Shown piece after piece: positions 7,664 to 14,540 of a stretch of 19,208 nucleotides of DNA. The DNA is taken from assembly GCA_036272915.1 (NCBI GenBank), contig DATAXV010000196.1, positions 1-19,208 of the forward strand. Reading direction: 5' to 3'. The DNA is from DATAXV01 sp036272915 (lineage in GTDB: Bacteria; Chloroflexota; Dormibacteria; Dormibacterales; Dormibacteraceae). Both the position numbers and the translations under genes were made by a program. The number at the start of each line of letters is the position of its first letter. Within the stretch, counting starts at the first letter, position 1. The notes beneath the pieces are model-generated. The model searched no databases. It saw only the letters and a list, made by a program, of their open reading frames with translations, and was not told the origin of the DNA.

Positions 7664-8984
7664 TCGCTGCCACCTCCTGGCGCATCCCGCAGAGCTCGCA
7701 CTCGCCCCGCGCGTGGGCCTCGTACTCCTCCCGGAAGTGCCGCATCGAGGACATGATCACCCATCCGGCGGAGTCGCCGAGACCGCACAGGCAGCGTCCG
7801 TTCTGGAGGCCGTCCTGGATCCGATCCAGGATCTCCAGGTCGACCGCCCCACCGGTGCCGTCGAGGAGGCGGGTGAACGTCCTCACCGCCCAGTCGCCGC
7901 CGATCCGGCAGGGCGTGCACTTGCCGCAGGACTCCCAGGCGTAGAACTGGAGCAGCCGCGCCGCGGCGCGAACCATGCACCAGGTGTCGTCCATGACGAT
8001 GACGCCGCCCGACCCGCCCATGGACTTGGCCGCGGCCAGTGCCTCCATGTCGGTGTGCACGTTCAGCATCGAGGCGGGTAGCACCGGGGCCGAGCAGCCG
8101 CCCGGCCAGAAGGCCTTGAGGGTGCGGCCTGGGAGCGGGCCGCCGGCCAGCTCCATGATCACGTGCTCGAAGGTCACCCCCAGCTCGACCTCGTAGTTGC
8201 CGGGCCTCTGGACGTGGCCGCTGACCGACATCATCCGCGTCCCCGGCGACCTCTCGGTCCCGCGCTTGGCGTACTCGGCGCCGCCGTGCTCGACGATCCA
8301 GGGCACCGTCGCCAGGGTCTCGATGTTGTTGAGCAGGGTGGGCCTGCCCCAGGCGCCCTTGACGGCGGGGAAGGGGGGCCGGGATCGGGGTTGCGCGCGC
8401 TTGCCCTCGAGCGACTCCAGGAGGGCCGTCTCCTCGCCGCAGATGTAGGCTCCGTGACCGCGGTAGACGTGGATGTTGAGGGGGAAGTCGCTGCCGAAGG
8501 GCTTGTCCCCGACGATCCCCTCCCCGCGGAGCTCGGCGATCGCCTCGTTGAGGCGTGCGTAGGGTCCGTCGTACTCGCCCCTGATGTAGATCCAGGCGTC
8601 GTGCGCCCCGATCGCGAAGCAGGCGAGGCAGATCCCCTCCAGCACCATGTGCGGGCTGTTCTCCATCAGGTAGCGGTCCTTAGCGGTCCCGGGCTCGGAC
8701 TCGTCGGCGTTGACGACGACGTAGCGGGGACCACCGTCGGGCGGCGGCATGAAACCCCACTTGACGCCGGTCGCGAAGCCGGCTCCGCCCCGGCCGCGGA
8801 GACCGGAGGCCTTGACCTCGGCATGCACGTCCTCGGGCTTCAGCGAGGTCAGCGCGCGGCGGAGCTGCGCGTACCCGCCATGCTCGCGATAGACCGAGAG
8901 CGTGTGCAGGCCGGGGGTGCCGAAGAGTCGGGTCAGCACCGGTCCGGCGCTGTCGCCGTGCGACCCGCGCAGTTCAGCTGGCAT
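7656..8984 (-). CDS. nuoF: NADH-quinone oxidoreductase subunit F (NuoF), NADH- and FMN-binding
   Basis: Entry point for electrons in complex I, 442 residues. The FMN/NADH site shows GLRGRGGAGF at residues 61-70, NADESEPGT at 92-100 and the glycine-rich ICGEETALLESLEGKR at 181-196. The N3 4Fe-4S cluster ligands are Cys353, 356 and 359 (ESCGKCTPCR) and Cys400 (CGLGDSA). An additional Cys398 just before Cys400 and a C-terminal CELCGM pair are not part of the canonical set. ATG at 8984 is preceded by AAGGAGG with 9 bases spacing and overlaps the end of nuoE by 11 bases. Together with NuoE and NuoG it forms the dehydrogenase module. Confidence 0.98.
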   Translation of the reverse strand: MPAELRGSHGDSAGPVLTRLFGTPGLHTLSVYREHGGYAQLRRALTSLKPEDVHAEVKASGLRGRGGAGFATGVKWGFMPPPDGGPRYVVVNADESEPGTAKDRYLMENSPHMVLEGICLACFAIGAHDAWIYIRGEYDGPYARLNEAIAELRGEGIVGDKPFGSDFPLNIHVYRGHGAYICGEETALLESLEGKRAQPRSRPPFPAVKGAWGRPTLLNNIETLATVPWIVEHGGAEYAKRGTERSPGTRMMSVSGHVQRPGNYEVELGVTFEHVIMELAGGPLPGRTLKAFWPGGCSAPVLPASMLNVHTDMEALAAAKSMGGSGGVIVMDDTWCMVRAAARLLQFYAWESCGKCTPCRIGGDWAVRTFTRLLDGTGGAVDLEILDRIQDGLQNGRCLCGLGDSAGWVIMSSMRHFREEYEAHARGECELCGMRQEVAASA

Positions 8985-9486
8985 CGGCGCCCCCCTCCTT
9001 GCTCGCCGTCTTGGCCGCGCGCGCGGCGTCGATCAGCGCGTCGATCTTCTCCGGCGTCAGGTCGTAGTGATAGGCGTGCTCGTAGCGCATCATCGGCGCG
9101 TACTCGCAGGCACCGAGGCACTCCACCTCGTCGAGCGAGAAGAGGCCGTCCTCGCTGATGTCCCCCGGCTCCTTGAGGCCGGTCCGCTCCCGGATGTGGG
9201 CAACGATGTCATTGGCGCCGCGAAAGGCGCACGACAGATTGGTGCACACGTAGAAGTGGTGCGGGCCGACCGGCTTCAGGTGGAACAGCGTGTAGAAGGT
9301 GGCCACGCCCTCGACATAGCCGGTGTCGAGGTTGAGCAGCTCGGCGACCTCGACCATCGCCTCCTTGGGGAGCCAGCCGAGCTCCTCCTGGGCGATGTCC
9401 AGGGCGGGCATGACAGCGCTGCGCAGCTGCGGATAGTGAGGAGGCAGCGCCTGTATCTCCTCACGCGCGTGCGATGAAAGGGCCAC
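8974..9486 (-). CDS. nuoE: NADH-quinone oxidoreductase subunit E (NuoE)
   Basis: Thioredoxin-like 2Fe-2S subunit (cluster N1a), 170 residues from GTG at 9486. Ligands are Cys81 and Cys86 (CTNLSCAFRG) and Cys123 and Cys127 (ECLGACEYAP). The N-terminal helical bundle (residues 15-70, with LGWLPKEAM and GVATFYTLF) is typical. The start is chosen because this GTG shares its G with the TAG of nuoD, because the usual family N-terminus begins right after it, and because a longer frame upstream would read through nuoD with no family similarity. It overlaps nuoF by 11 bases at the 3' end. Confidence 0.97.
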   Translation of the reverse strand: MALSSHAREEIQALPPHYPQLRSAVMPALDIAQEELGWLPKEAMVEVAELLNLDTGYVEGVATFYTLFHLKPVGPHHFYVCTNLSCAFRGANDIVAHIRERTGLKEPGDISEDGLFSLDEVECLGACEYAPMMRYEHAYHYDLTPEKIDALIDAARAAKTASKEGGADAS

Positions 9487-10742
9487 TATCGGTCGACGTC
9501 TCCCAGAACCGTGTCCGCGGTGCCGATGATGGCGATCAGGTCCGCCACCATCTGCCGCATCGCCATCCTCTCCAGTGCCTGCAGGTGGACGAACGAGGCC
9601 GAGCGGAAGTGGACCCGCCGCGGCTTGTGGGTGCCGTCGGACACGATGTAGCACCCGTTCTCGCCCCGGCCCGACTCGACCGCCTGGTAGATGTCGCCCG
9701 CCGGCGGCGAGTAGCCCTCGGTGAAGAGCTTGAAGTGGTGGATGACCGCCTCCATCGACGTCTCCAGCTCCTCCCGGGGCGGAGGCAGGACCTTGCGATC
9801 GTCGACGTTGAACGGCCCGCCGGGCAGCTTCTTCAGCGCCTGGGCGAGGATCCGCACCGACTGGCGGAGCTCGCCGACACGGACCAAGTAGCGCGCGTAG
9901 CAGTCGGCGTCCTGCGCGGTGACGACGTCGAAGTCGTACTCCTCGTAGCCGCTGTAGGGGCGGTCCTTGCGCAGATCCCAGGCGACGCCCGCGGCGCGCA
10001 GCACCGGTCCGCTCGCGCCCAGCTCGACGGCGAGCTCGGCGGGGAGGCGGCCGATGTTCTTGGTCCGGGCGATCCAGATCGGGTTGTGGGTGAGCAGGTC
10101 CTCGTACTCGTCGATGTGCCCCGGCATCTTCTCGATGAGGTCGGCGAGCATGTCCAGGAAGCGCGGCGTGGCGTCGGCCATGACCCCGCCCGGCCGGATG
10201 TACGAGGTGTGCATCCGGTAGCCGGAGATCTCCTCGTTCATGCCGAGGATGAAGTCGCGCTCGCGCATGCAGTAGAAGAAGATGCCCTGGCAGCCGAGCT
10301 CCAGCCCGCTGGTGGCGAACCAGACCAGATGGGAGGAGATCCGGGTCAGCTCGGACATGATCACCCGGAGCACCTTGGCCCTGGGCGGGGCCTCGATGCC
10401 CAGCAGCTGCTCGACGGCGAGTGCGTAGGCGAGGTTGTTGATCGGGGGCGACAGGTAGTCGTGCCGGTCGGTGCAGACGACGCCCTGCTGCCAGCGGAGC
10501 GCCTCCATCTGCTTCTCGATGCCGGTGTGCAGGTAGCCGATGACGGGCTTGACGCCCATCACCCTCTCGCCGTCGAGGTCGACGATCAGCCGGAGCACGC
10601 CGTGGGTGCTCGGGTGCTGGGGGCCGAAGTTGACGGTCAGGATCTCGCCGCCGAGGTGATCCCGCGGCGACGCGGACTCGCGCACGAGGGTGACGCCCTG
10701 GCTGGCGACGTTCGGCGCCTGGTCCTCCTCGGGCGGGTTCAC
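9486..10742 (-). CDS. nuoD: NADH-quinone oxidoreductase subunit D (NuoD)
   Basis: 49-kDa-type subunit that shapes the quinone pocket next to cluster N2, 418 residues from GTG at 10742. The quinone-headgroup residues are present: His43 and His47 in GPQHPSTHGVLRL, and Tyr96 in HDYLSPP. The conserved C-terminus LGDVDR is intact. The start is chosen at GTG because GGAGG lies 4 bases upstream and the GTGA overlap with the nuoC stop is the pattern of coupled genes. An in-frame ATG at 10766 would add 8 residues but has only a weak upstream signal. NuoC and NuoD are separate proteins here, unlike the fused NuoCD of enterobacteria. Confidence 0.97.
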   Translation of the reverse strand: MNPPEEDQAPNVASQGVTLVRESASPRDHLGGEILTVNFGPQHPSTHGVLRLIVDLDGERVMGVKPVIGYLHTGIEKQMEALRWQQGVVCTDRHDYLSPPINNLAYALAVEQLLGIEAPPRAKVLRVIMSELTRISSHLVWFATSGLELGCQGIFFYCMRERDFILGMNEEISGYRMHTSYIRPGGVMADATPRFLDMLADLIEKMPGHIDEYEDLLTHNPIWIARTKNIGRLPAELAVELGASGPVLRAAGVAWDLRKDRPYSGYEEYDFDVVTAQDADCYARYLVRVGELRQSVRILAQALKKLPGGPFNVDDRKVLPPPREELETSMEAVIHHFKLFTEGYSPPAGDIYQAVESGRGENGCYIVSDGTHKPRRVHFRSASFVHLQALERMAMRQMVADLIAIIGTADTVLGDVDR

Positions 10743-11242
10743 GCTTCCTCCGGGGCGGTCTGCCATGTCTCGTGGTCCTCGGAAAAGTCGACCGGCTCGC
10801 CGCCGACCGGGAAGTCGCGGCGCAGCGGGTGGCCGACCCAGTCCTCCGGCATCAGGATCCGGGTCAGGTCGGGGTGGTCCCCGAAGGAGATCCCGAACAT
10901 GTCCCAGGTCTCCCGCTCATCCCAGTTGGCCGGTCCGAAGATGTCGTGGACGCTGGGCACCGCCGGGTCCGACTCGGGCACGAAGACCCGGATCCGCACC
11001 TCGGTGTGGGTGCTCATGTTGCGCAGCTGGTAGACGAGCTCGAAGCGCTCCGGCCCCGGCTCCGCGACCGGGGTGACCAGATGGTCGACGGCGGTCATCA
11101 TGCAGAAGCTGCCGAAGCCCTGGCTCTTGAGATGGGTCAGGGTCTCGCGGATCCGCTCCCGGGGCACCTGGATCCAGTGCTGCCCGGCGACGACGCCCTC
11201 GGCCTCGACCCACTCGGGTAGTGACAGTTGATCGGTCGTCAT
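10739..11242 (-). CDS. nuoC: NADH-quinone oxidoreductase subunit C (NuoC)
   Basis: 30-kDa-type subunit of the hydrophilic arm, 167 residues, with no cofactor. It holds NuoD and NuoB in place. The family signature WDERETWDMFGISFGDHPDL is visible at about residues 106-125, followed by TRILMPEDWVGHPLRRDFP. ATG at 11242 overlaps the nuoB stop as ATGA. The 3' end overlaps nuoD by 4 bases if the preferred nuoD start is right, or by 28 with the alternative. Length is normal for a free-standing NuoC. Confidence 0.96.
   Translation of the reverse strand: MTTDQLSLPEWVEAEGVVAGQHWIQVPRERIRETLTHLKSQGFGSFCMMTAVDHLVTPVAEPGPERFELVYQLRNMSTHTEVRIRVFVPESDPAVPSVHDIFGPANWDERETWDMFGISFGDHPDLTRILMPEDWVGHPLRRDFPVGGEPVDFSEDHETWQTAPEEA
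10747..10751 (-). promoter_or_regulatory. Shine-Dalgarno GGAGG of nuoD
   Basis: GGAGG within the last codons of nuoC, 4 bases before GTG at 10742. It favours the GTG start over the ATG at 10766 for nuoD. Confidence 0.6.
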
Positions 11243-11727
11243 ATGAGCGGCTTAATCCCCTGTGCCTTGATCTTCTCCTGAAGGATCATCAGTGCGTTGA
11301 TCAGGTCCTCCGGGCGGGGCGGGCAACCGGGGACGTAGACGTCCACGGGGACCACCTTGTCGACACCCTGGAGGATCGCGTAGTTGTTGAAGACGCCGCC
11401 GGTGGAGGCGCAGGCGCCCATCGAGATGACCCACTTCGGCTCCGGCATCTGGTCGTAGATCTGGCGCAGGACCGGGGCCATCTTCTGCGAGACCCGCCCG
11501 GCCACGATCATCAGGTCGGACTGGCGGGGCGAGGCGCGGAAGGCCTCCGAGCCGAACCGGGCGATGTCCATGCCCGGGGCCACGGTGTGCATCATCTCGA
11601 TCGCGCAGCAGGCGAGCCCGAACTGCGCCGGCCAGACCGAGTTCGCCCGACCCCAGCCGACCAGCTTGCCGATGGTCGTGGTCAGGACGTTCTCGCCGAG
11701 CAGGTCGTAGAGCTGCTCTACTCCCAT
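11239..11727 (-). CDS. nuoB: NADH-quinone oxidoreductase subunit B (NuoB)
   Basis: PSST-type subunit, 162 residues, carrying 4Fe-4S cluster N2, the last electron carrier before quinone. Ligands are the tandem Cys40-Cys41 (FGLACCAIEMM), Cys106 (GACASTGG) and Cys135 (PGCPPRPEDL). ATG at 11727 is chosen because it lies 7 bases after GGGGGG and matches the family start; a longer frame upstream reads nuoA out of frame. The gene overlaps nuoA by 10 bases and nuoC by 4. No altered key residues were seen. Confidence 0.98.
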   Translation of the reverse strand: MGVEQLYDLLGENVLTTTIGKLVGWGRANSVWPAQFGLACCAIEMMHTVAPGMDIARFGSEAFRASPRQSDLMIVAGRVSQKMAPVLRQIYDQMPEPKWVISMGACASTGGVFNNYAILQGVDKVVPVDVYVPGCPPRPEDLINALMILQEKIKAQGIKPLI

Positions 11728-12074
11728 TCGAAGCCCCCCTTTCTCCAGATGTGGGCGAGGGCGACGATGAGGATGATCATGAACACGAACATCTCGATCA
11801 CCCCGTACCACTTCAGTGCGTGGAGCAGGACCGCCCAGGGGTAGAAGAACACCGCCTCGACGTCGAAGATGATGAAGAGCATGGCCGTCAGGTAGAAGCG
11901 CACTGACAGCCGCTGCCGGTTCGGCGTCTTCGGGATGATGCCCGACTCATAGGGCAGCAGCTTGCTCCGGTATGGCTTGCGTGGCCCCATCACGAAGGAC
12001 AGCGTGATAAGGAGCATCACCACCCCGAGGACGATGAGCACAAAGATGATGACTGGGACGTAGTCTCCGAGCAC
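11718..12074 (-). CDS. nuoA: NADH-quinone oxidoreductase subunit A (NuoA), first gene of the nuo operon
   Basis: Three-helix membrane subunit (ND3 type), 118 residues from GTG at 12074. Conserved features are PYESG with Glu44 in the quinone-linked loop, and FYLTAMLFIIFDVEAVFFYPW with Asp71 and Glu73 in the second helix. The loop has Ser45 where E. coli and mitochondria have Cys. GTG at 12074 is preferred because AGGAGGT lies 3 bases upstream and the resulting length is standard. An in-frame ATG at 12110 would add 12 residues without a ribosome site. The 3' end overlaps nuoB by 10 bases. Confidence 0.95.
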   Translation of the reverse strand: MLGDYVPVIIFVLIVLGVVMLLITLSFVMGPRKPYRSKLLPYESGIIPKTPNRQRLSVRFYLTAMLFIIFDVEAVFFYPWAVLLHALKWYGVIEMFVFMIILIVALAHIWRKGGFEWE

Positions 12075-12077
12075 GCT

Positions 12078-12084
12078 ACCTCCT
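12078..12084 (-). promoter_or_regulatory. Shine-Dalgarno AGGAGGT of nuoA
   Basis: Consensus AGGAGGT 3 bases before GTG at 12074 (4 bases counted from AGGAGG, somewhat tight). It decides the nuoA start over ATG 12110. Confidence 0.6.
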
Positions 12085-12146
12085 GAAACGGTCAGGAACA
12101 CCTCATCCACAACCGCCCGGCCATTCGTTCGCAGAGCGGCACAGCA

Positions 12147-12177
12147 ATTCTAGTCTCGGCGTCTCTCGCGACGTCGG
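12147..12177 (-). promoter_or_regulatory. Possible nuo operon promoter
   Basis: In the 127-bp gap between the OsmC-like gene and nuoA the minus strand reads TAGAAT (12152-12147), five of six matches to a -10 box. CCGACG lies 19 bases upstream (12177-12172) as a poor -35. This would give a leader of about 65 bases before the nuoA GTG. Read-through from the OsmC-like gene is the alternative, since both point the same way. The call rests on box similarity only. Confidence 0.3.
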
Positions 12178-12201
12178 GCCCAGATCGGTCGCGCTGCGAA
12201 C

Positions 12202-12639
12202 TCAGCCGACAGGCTCCTCGGCGACGCGGTAGCTGTGGGTTATCCGCACTCCCTTGGTCAGCGTGGCGTCGACCGGACAGTATCTGTTGCAGGCCATGTC
12301 CAGCGCCTCCTCGACCTTCTCCGGCTCCGGCTCGAAGCCGTCCTCCCATTCAATGACAAACGAGATGCGGATGTCGTTGAATGCCTTGGGCCAGTCGTCG
12401 TCCTGGTCGCCCTCGACCTCGACGGCGAGGCTGCGGTAGCGCTGCCGGAACTTCCGGAGCAGCAGCACGGCGTTGATGCCGGTGCAGGACCCGAGCGCCC
12501 CGAGCAGCATCTCGGTCGGGCGCATGCCCTGGTCCGCGCCCAGGACCGGGGGCTCGTCCGCCACTGCCTCGTGGCCGGTCCCCGACTCGATGACGAAGGT
12601 GGTCTTGGTGCCCGACCAGCGGGCGGTGGCGGTATGCAT
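12202..12639 (-). CDS. OsmC/YhfA-family protein (probable thiol-dependent peroxidase fold)
   Basis: 145-residue OsmC-like protein. The family reduces organic or lipid hydroperoxides using a redox pair of cysteines; members of the YhfA branch have less clear roles. Visible are RPTEMLLGALGSCTGINAVL with Cys52 at the start of the long helix, and NRYCPVDATLTKGVRITHSY with Cys121 (Cys117 is also nearby). These are the two sites where OsmC proteins keep their reactive cysteines. ATG at 12639 is 32 bases from the divergent trmI start, and TAGGCT at 12654-12649 could serve as -10. It lies 127 bases upstream of nuoA on the same strand, so it might be co-transcribed with the respiratory operon. Substrate is unknown. 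Confidence 0.87.
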   Translation of the reverse strand: MHTATARWSGTKTTFVIESGTGHEAVADEPPVLGADQGMRPTEMLLGALGSCTGINAVLLLRKFRQRYRSLAVEVEGDQDDDWPKAFNDIRISFVIEWEDGFEPEPEKVEEALDMACNRYCPVDATLTKGVRITHSYRVAEEPVG

Positions 12640-12671
12640 CTCACGCCAAGCCTATCCAGTAGACTCGGCCG
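12640..12671. promoter_or_regulatory. Compact divergent promoter region between osmC-like gene and trmI
   Basis: Only 32 bases separate the two divergent start codons. Two TANNNT boxes lie back to back: TAGACT on plus at 12660-12665, 6 bases before the trmI GTG, and TAGGCT on minus at 12654-12649, 9 bases before the osmC-like ATG. The plus-strand spacing fits a leaderless mRNA starting at the GTG; the minus one would leave a leader of only a few bases. No Shine-Dalgarno is seen for trmI, and no good -35 for either gene, so this is suggestive only. Confidence 0.42.
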
Positions 12672-13487
12672 GTGACCGCGCCGCTCGCATCCGGAGAAGA
12701 GGTATTCCTGCACGACCGCGTCGGGCGACGCTATCGGCTCCGCCTGGAGCCCGGGGCGACGCACTCGCTCCACAGTGGGTCCTTCTCCCACGACGAGCTC
12801 ATCGGCGGCCCCGACGGCAGCGTCGTCCGCACCAACAAGGGGGCGAAGCTGCTCGCCCTCCGGCCGACCTTCGGCGAGCAGGTGACGGAGCGCAAGCGCC
12901 GGGCCCAGCCGATCTATCCCAAGGATCTCGGCGCGATCGTGATCCGGGCCGACCTCTACCCCGGCGCCCGCGTCATCGAGGCCGGGACCGGCACCGGCGC
13001 GCTGACGATGGCCGCCCTGCGCTCAGTCGGGTCGAGCGGCCGGGTCGTCTCATACGAGGCGAGGGAGGACTTCCACCTCGCCGCCCGCCGGGCCATCGAG
13101 GAGACGATGGGGGAGGTCCCGGCCAACCTCGAGCTCCGCATCGGCGACATCTACGAGGGCGTCGAGGAGGAGGGGTGGGACCGGGTCCTGCTCGACCTGC
13201 CCGAGCCGTGGCAGGTGGCGCCGCATCTGATGACGGCGCTCCGTCCCGGCGGCATCGTCTTCGCCCACTGCCCCAACGTCAGCCAGGTGCAGCGCTTCTG
13301 CGACGCCCTGCGCCAGGTCGGCGGCTTCGGTCTGCTCGAGACCATCGAGCTGCTGGAGCGGCCCTGGACAATTAGAGGACGTAGCCTGCGGCCGTCGCAT
13401 CGCATGGTCGCCCACACCGGTTTTCTCACCTTCGGCCGGCGCATCGCCGGGGACGAGGTCTTCGAGGCCGAGTCGGACGGCTTCTGA
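12672..13487 (+). CDS. trmI: tRNA (adenine-N1-)-methyltransferase, TrmI type (m1A58)
   Basis: 271-residue SAM-dependent methylase that modifies A58 in the T-loop of tRNAs and acts as a tetramer in the known bacterial and mycobacterial enzymes. The small N-terminal beta domain (1-70) is followed by RRAQPIYPKDLGAIVIRADL, the SAM-binding motif I VIEAGTGTGALT (101-112), an acidic motif II residue in VVSYEAREDF (125-134), DRVLLDLPEPW at 170-180 near the catalytic site, and the closing segment GRSLRPSHRMVAHTGFLTFG. All motifs are intact. The GTG start lacks a ribosome site and is preceded by a TAGACT box at 6 bases, suggesting leaderless translation. The MDH-like gene follows after 3 bases, so the two form an operon. 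Confidence 0.95.
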   Translation: MTAPLASGEEVFLHDRVGRRYRLRLEPGATHSLHSGSFSHDELIGGPDGSVVRTNKGAKLLALRPTFGEQVTERKRRAQPIYPKDLGAIVIRADLYPGARVIEAGTGTGALTMAALRSVGSSGRVVSYEAREDFHLAARRAIEETMGEVPANLELRIGDIYEGVEEEGWDRVLLDLPEPWQVAPHLMTALRPGGIVFAHCPNVSQVQRFCDALRQVGGFGLLETIELLERPWTIRGRSLRPSHRMVAHTGFLTFGRRIAGDEVFEAESDGF

Positions 13488-13490
13488 GCC

Positions 13491-14429
13491 ATGGGCAGGG
13501 GCAAGGTGACCGTCGTCGGCGCCGGCAACGTCGGCGCGACCACCGCGCAGCGCCTGGTCGAGCGGGGCTATGCCGACGTCGTGCTCCTGGACATCGTCGA
13601 GGGACGGGCCCAGGGCAAGGCCCTGGACCTGGCCGAGGCGATGCCGCTGGTCGGGCCGGGCTCGCGCGTCATCGCCACCAGCGGCTACGCAGCGACCGCC
13701 GGCTCCGATGTCGTCGTCATCTCCTCCGGGGTCCCGCGGCGCGCGGGGATGAGCCTCGACGACCTGCTCGAGACCAATGCCGGCGTGGTCCGCGAGGTGA
13801 CGGAGAAGGTGAAGGTCACCTCGCCCGGCGCCGTCATCATCGTCGTCGCCAACCCGCTCTCGGCCATGGTCACGCTCGCCCACCACGTCTCCGGCTTCCC
13901 CAGGGAGCGCGTGCTCGGGATGGCCGGGGTCCTCGACTCGGCCCGCTACCGCGCCTTCATCGCCGAGGAGCTCGGCGTCTCCGTCGAGGACGTGCACGGC
14001 TTCGTCCTCGGCGGCCGCGGGGACGCGATGGTCGCGCTGCCGCGCTACACGTCGGTCGGCGGCGTGCCCCTGCCCCAGCTCCTCTCCACCGAGCGGATCG
14101 ACGCCATCGTCGCGCGAACGCGGCGGGGTGGCCAGGAGGTGCTGGAGCTGCTCCGGTCGGGTACCGCGTTCTACGCCCCGGCGGCGGCGATCGAGGCGAC
14201 CGTCGAGGCGGTGCTGCTCGACCGCAAGCGGGTAATGCCCTGCGCGGTGAGGCTGGAGGGCGAGTACGGCATCTCGGACGTCTTCCTCGGCGTCCTGACC
14301 GTGCTCGGAGCGGGGGGCATGGAGCGCATCGTCGAGGTCTCCCTGACGGCCGAGGAGCTGGCGGCCATGGAGCGGTCGGCCGAGGTCGTGCGCCAGACCT
14401 GGGCGGCGACCCGGGCACTGATGGCCTGA
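13491..14429 (+). CDS. Malate dehydrogenase-like protein with altered active site
   Basis: 312-residue member of the LDH/MDH superfamily, closest in pattern to NAD-dependent MDH of the LDH-like (type 3) group. Present are the Rossmann motif VVGAGNVGATTA (8-19), the NAD-selecting Asp34 (VVLLDIVEG), substrate Arg83 (VPRRAGMS), Asn121 (VANPLS), and Asp149 plus Arg152 (GVLDSARYR). Two invariant catalytic residues are changed. The Arg of the mobile loop (SRDDLL in typical MDH) is Leu89 (codon CTC at 13755), and the proton-shuttling His of GGHGD is Arg176 (GGRGD; codon CGC at 14016). Typical MDH chemistry is therefore doubtful; it could be a paralogue with another role, or a decaying gene. It starts 3 bases after trmI. 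I withhold the symbol mdh because of these changes. Confidence 0.85.
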   Translation: MGRGKVTVVGAGNVGATTAQRLVERGYADVVLLDIVEGRAQGKALDLAEAMPLVGPGSRVIATSGYAATAGSDVVVISSGVPRRAGMSLDDLLETNAGVVREVTEKVKVTSPGAVIIVVANPLSAMVTLAHHVSGFPRERVLGMAGVLDSARYRAFIAEELGVSVEDVHGFVLGGRGDAMVALPRYTSVGGVPLPQLLSTERIDAIVARTRRGGQEVLELLRSGTAFYAPAAAIEATVEAVLLDRKRVMPCAVRLEGEYGISDVFLGVLTVLGAGGMERIVEVSLTAEELAAMERSAEVVRQTWAATRALMA

Positions 14430-14440
14430 GGGCGGCCGGC

Positions 14441-14461
14441 CCGACCTCGTCATCGGGTCGG
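14441..14461 (+). terminator. Short hairpin after the MDH-like gene
   Basis: Inverted repeat CCGACC (14441-14446) and GGTCGG (14456-14461) with a 9-base loop, 11 bases after the MDH-like stop. There is no T-run, so termination is uncertain. It might instead serve as a binding site near the TetR-gene promoter. Confidence 0.25.
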
Positions 14462-14471
14462 TGACGGGGCG

Positions 14472-14492
14472 GGTGTATACAATTCGGTGTAT
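14472..14492 (+). promoter_or_regulatory. Promoter and possible operator of the tetR-like gene
   Basis: TACAAT at 14478-14483 matches a -10 box in five of six positions, in an AT-rich patch that stands out from the surrounding GC. It is embedded in a direct repeat GGTGTAT (14472-14478 and 14486-14492) with a 14-base period. A regulator binding there, possibly the TetR protein itself, would cover the -10 box. No clear -35 was found. Confidence 0.38.
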
Positions 14493-14540
14493 CAGGGACT
14501 GTCGTTCCGGTTGCCGTCCGGAGTGGGGGAAGAGCGGTCG

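Noticed and set aside
9487..9654. 56-residue N-terminal extension of NuoE
   Set aside because: It overlaps the certain nuoD end, is Arg/Gly/His-rich, and the family N-terminus begins at GTG 9486.
12473..13375. Plus-strand frame overlapping the OsmC-like gene and trmI
   Set aside because: It reads Arg/Pro-rich sequence in the wrong frame of trmI, with no motifs.
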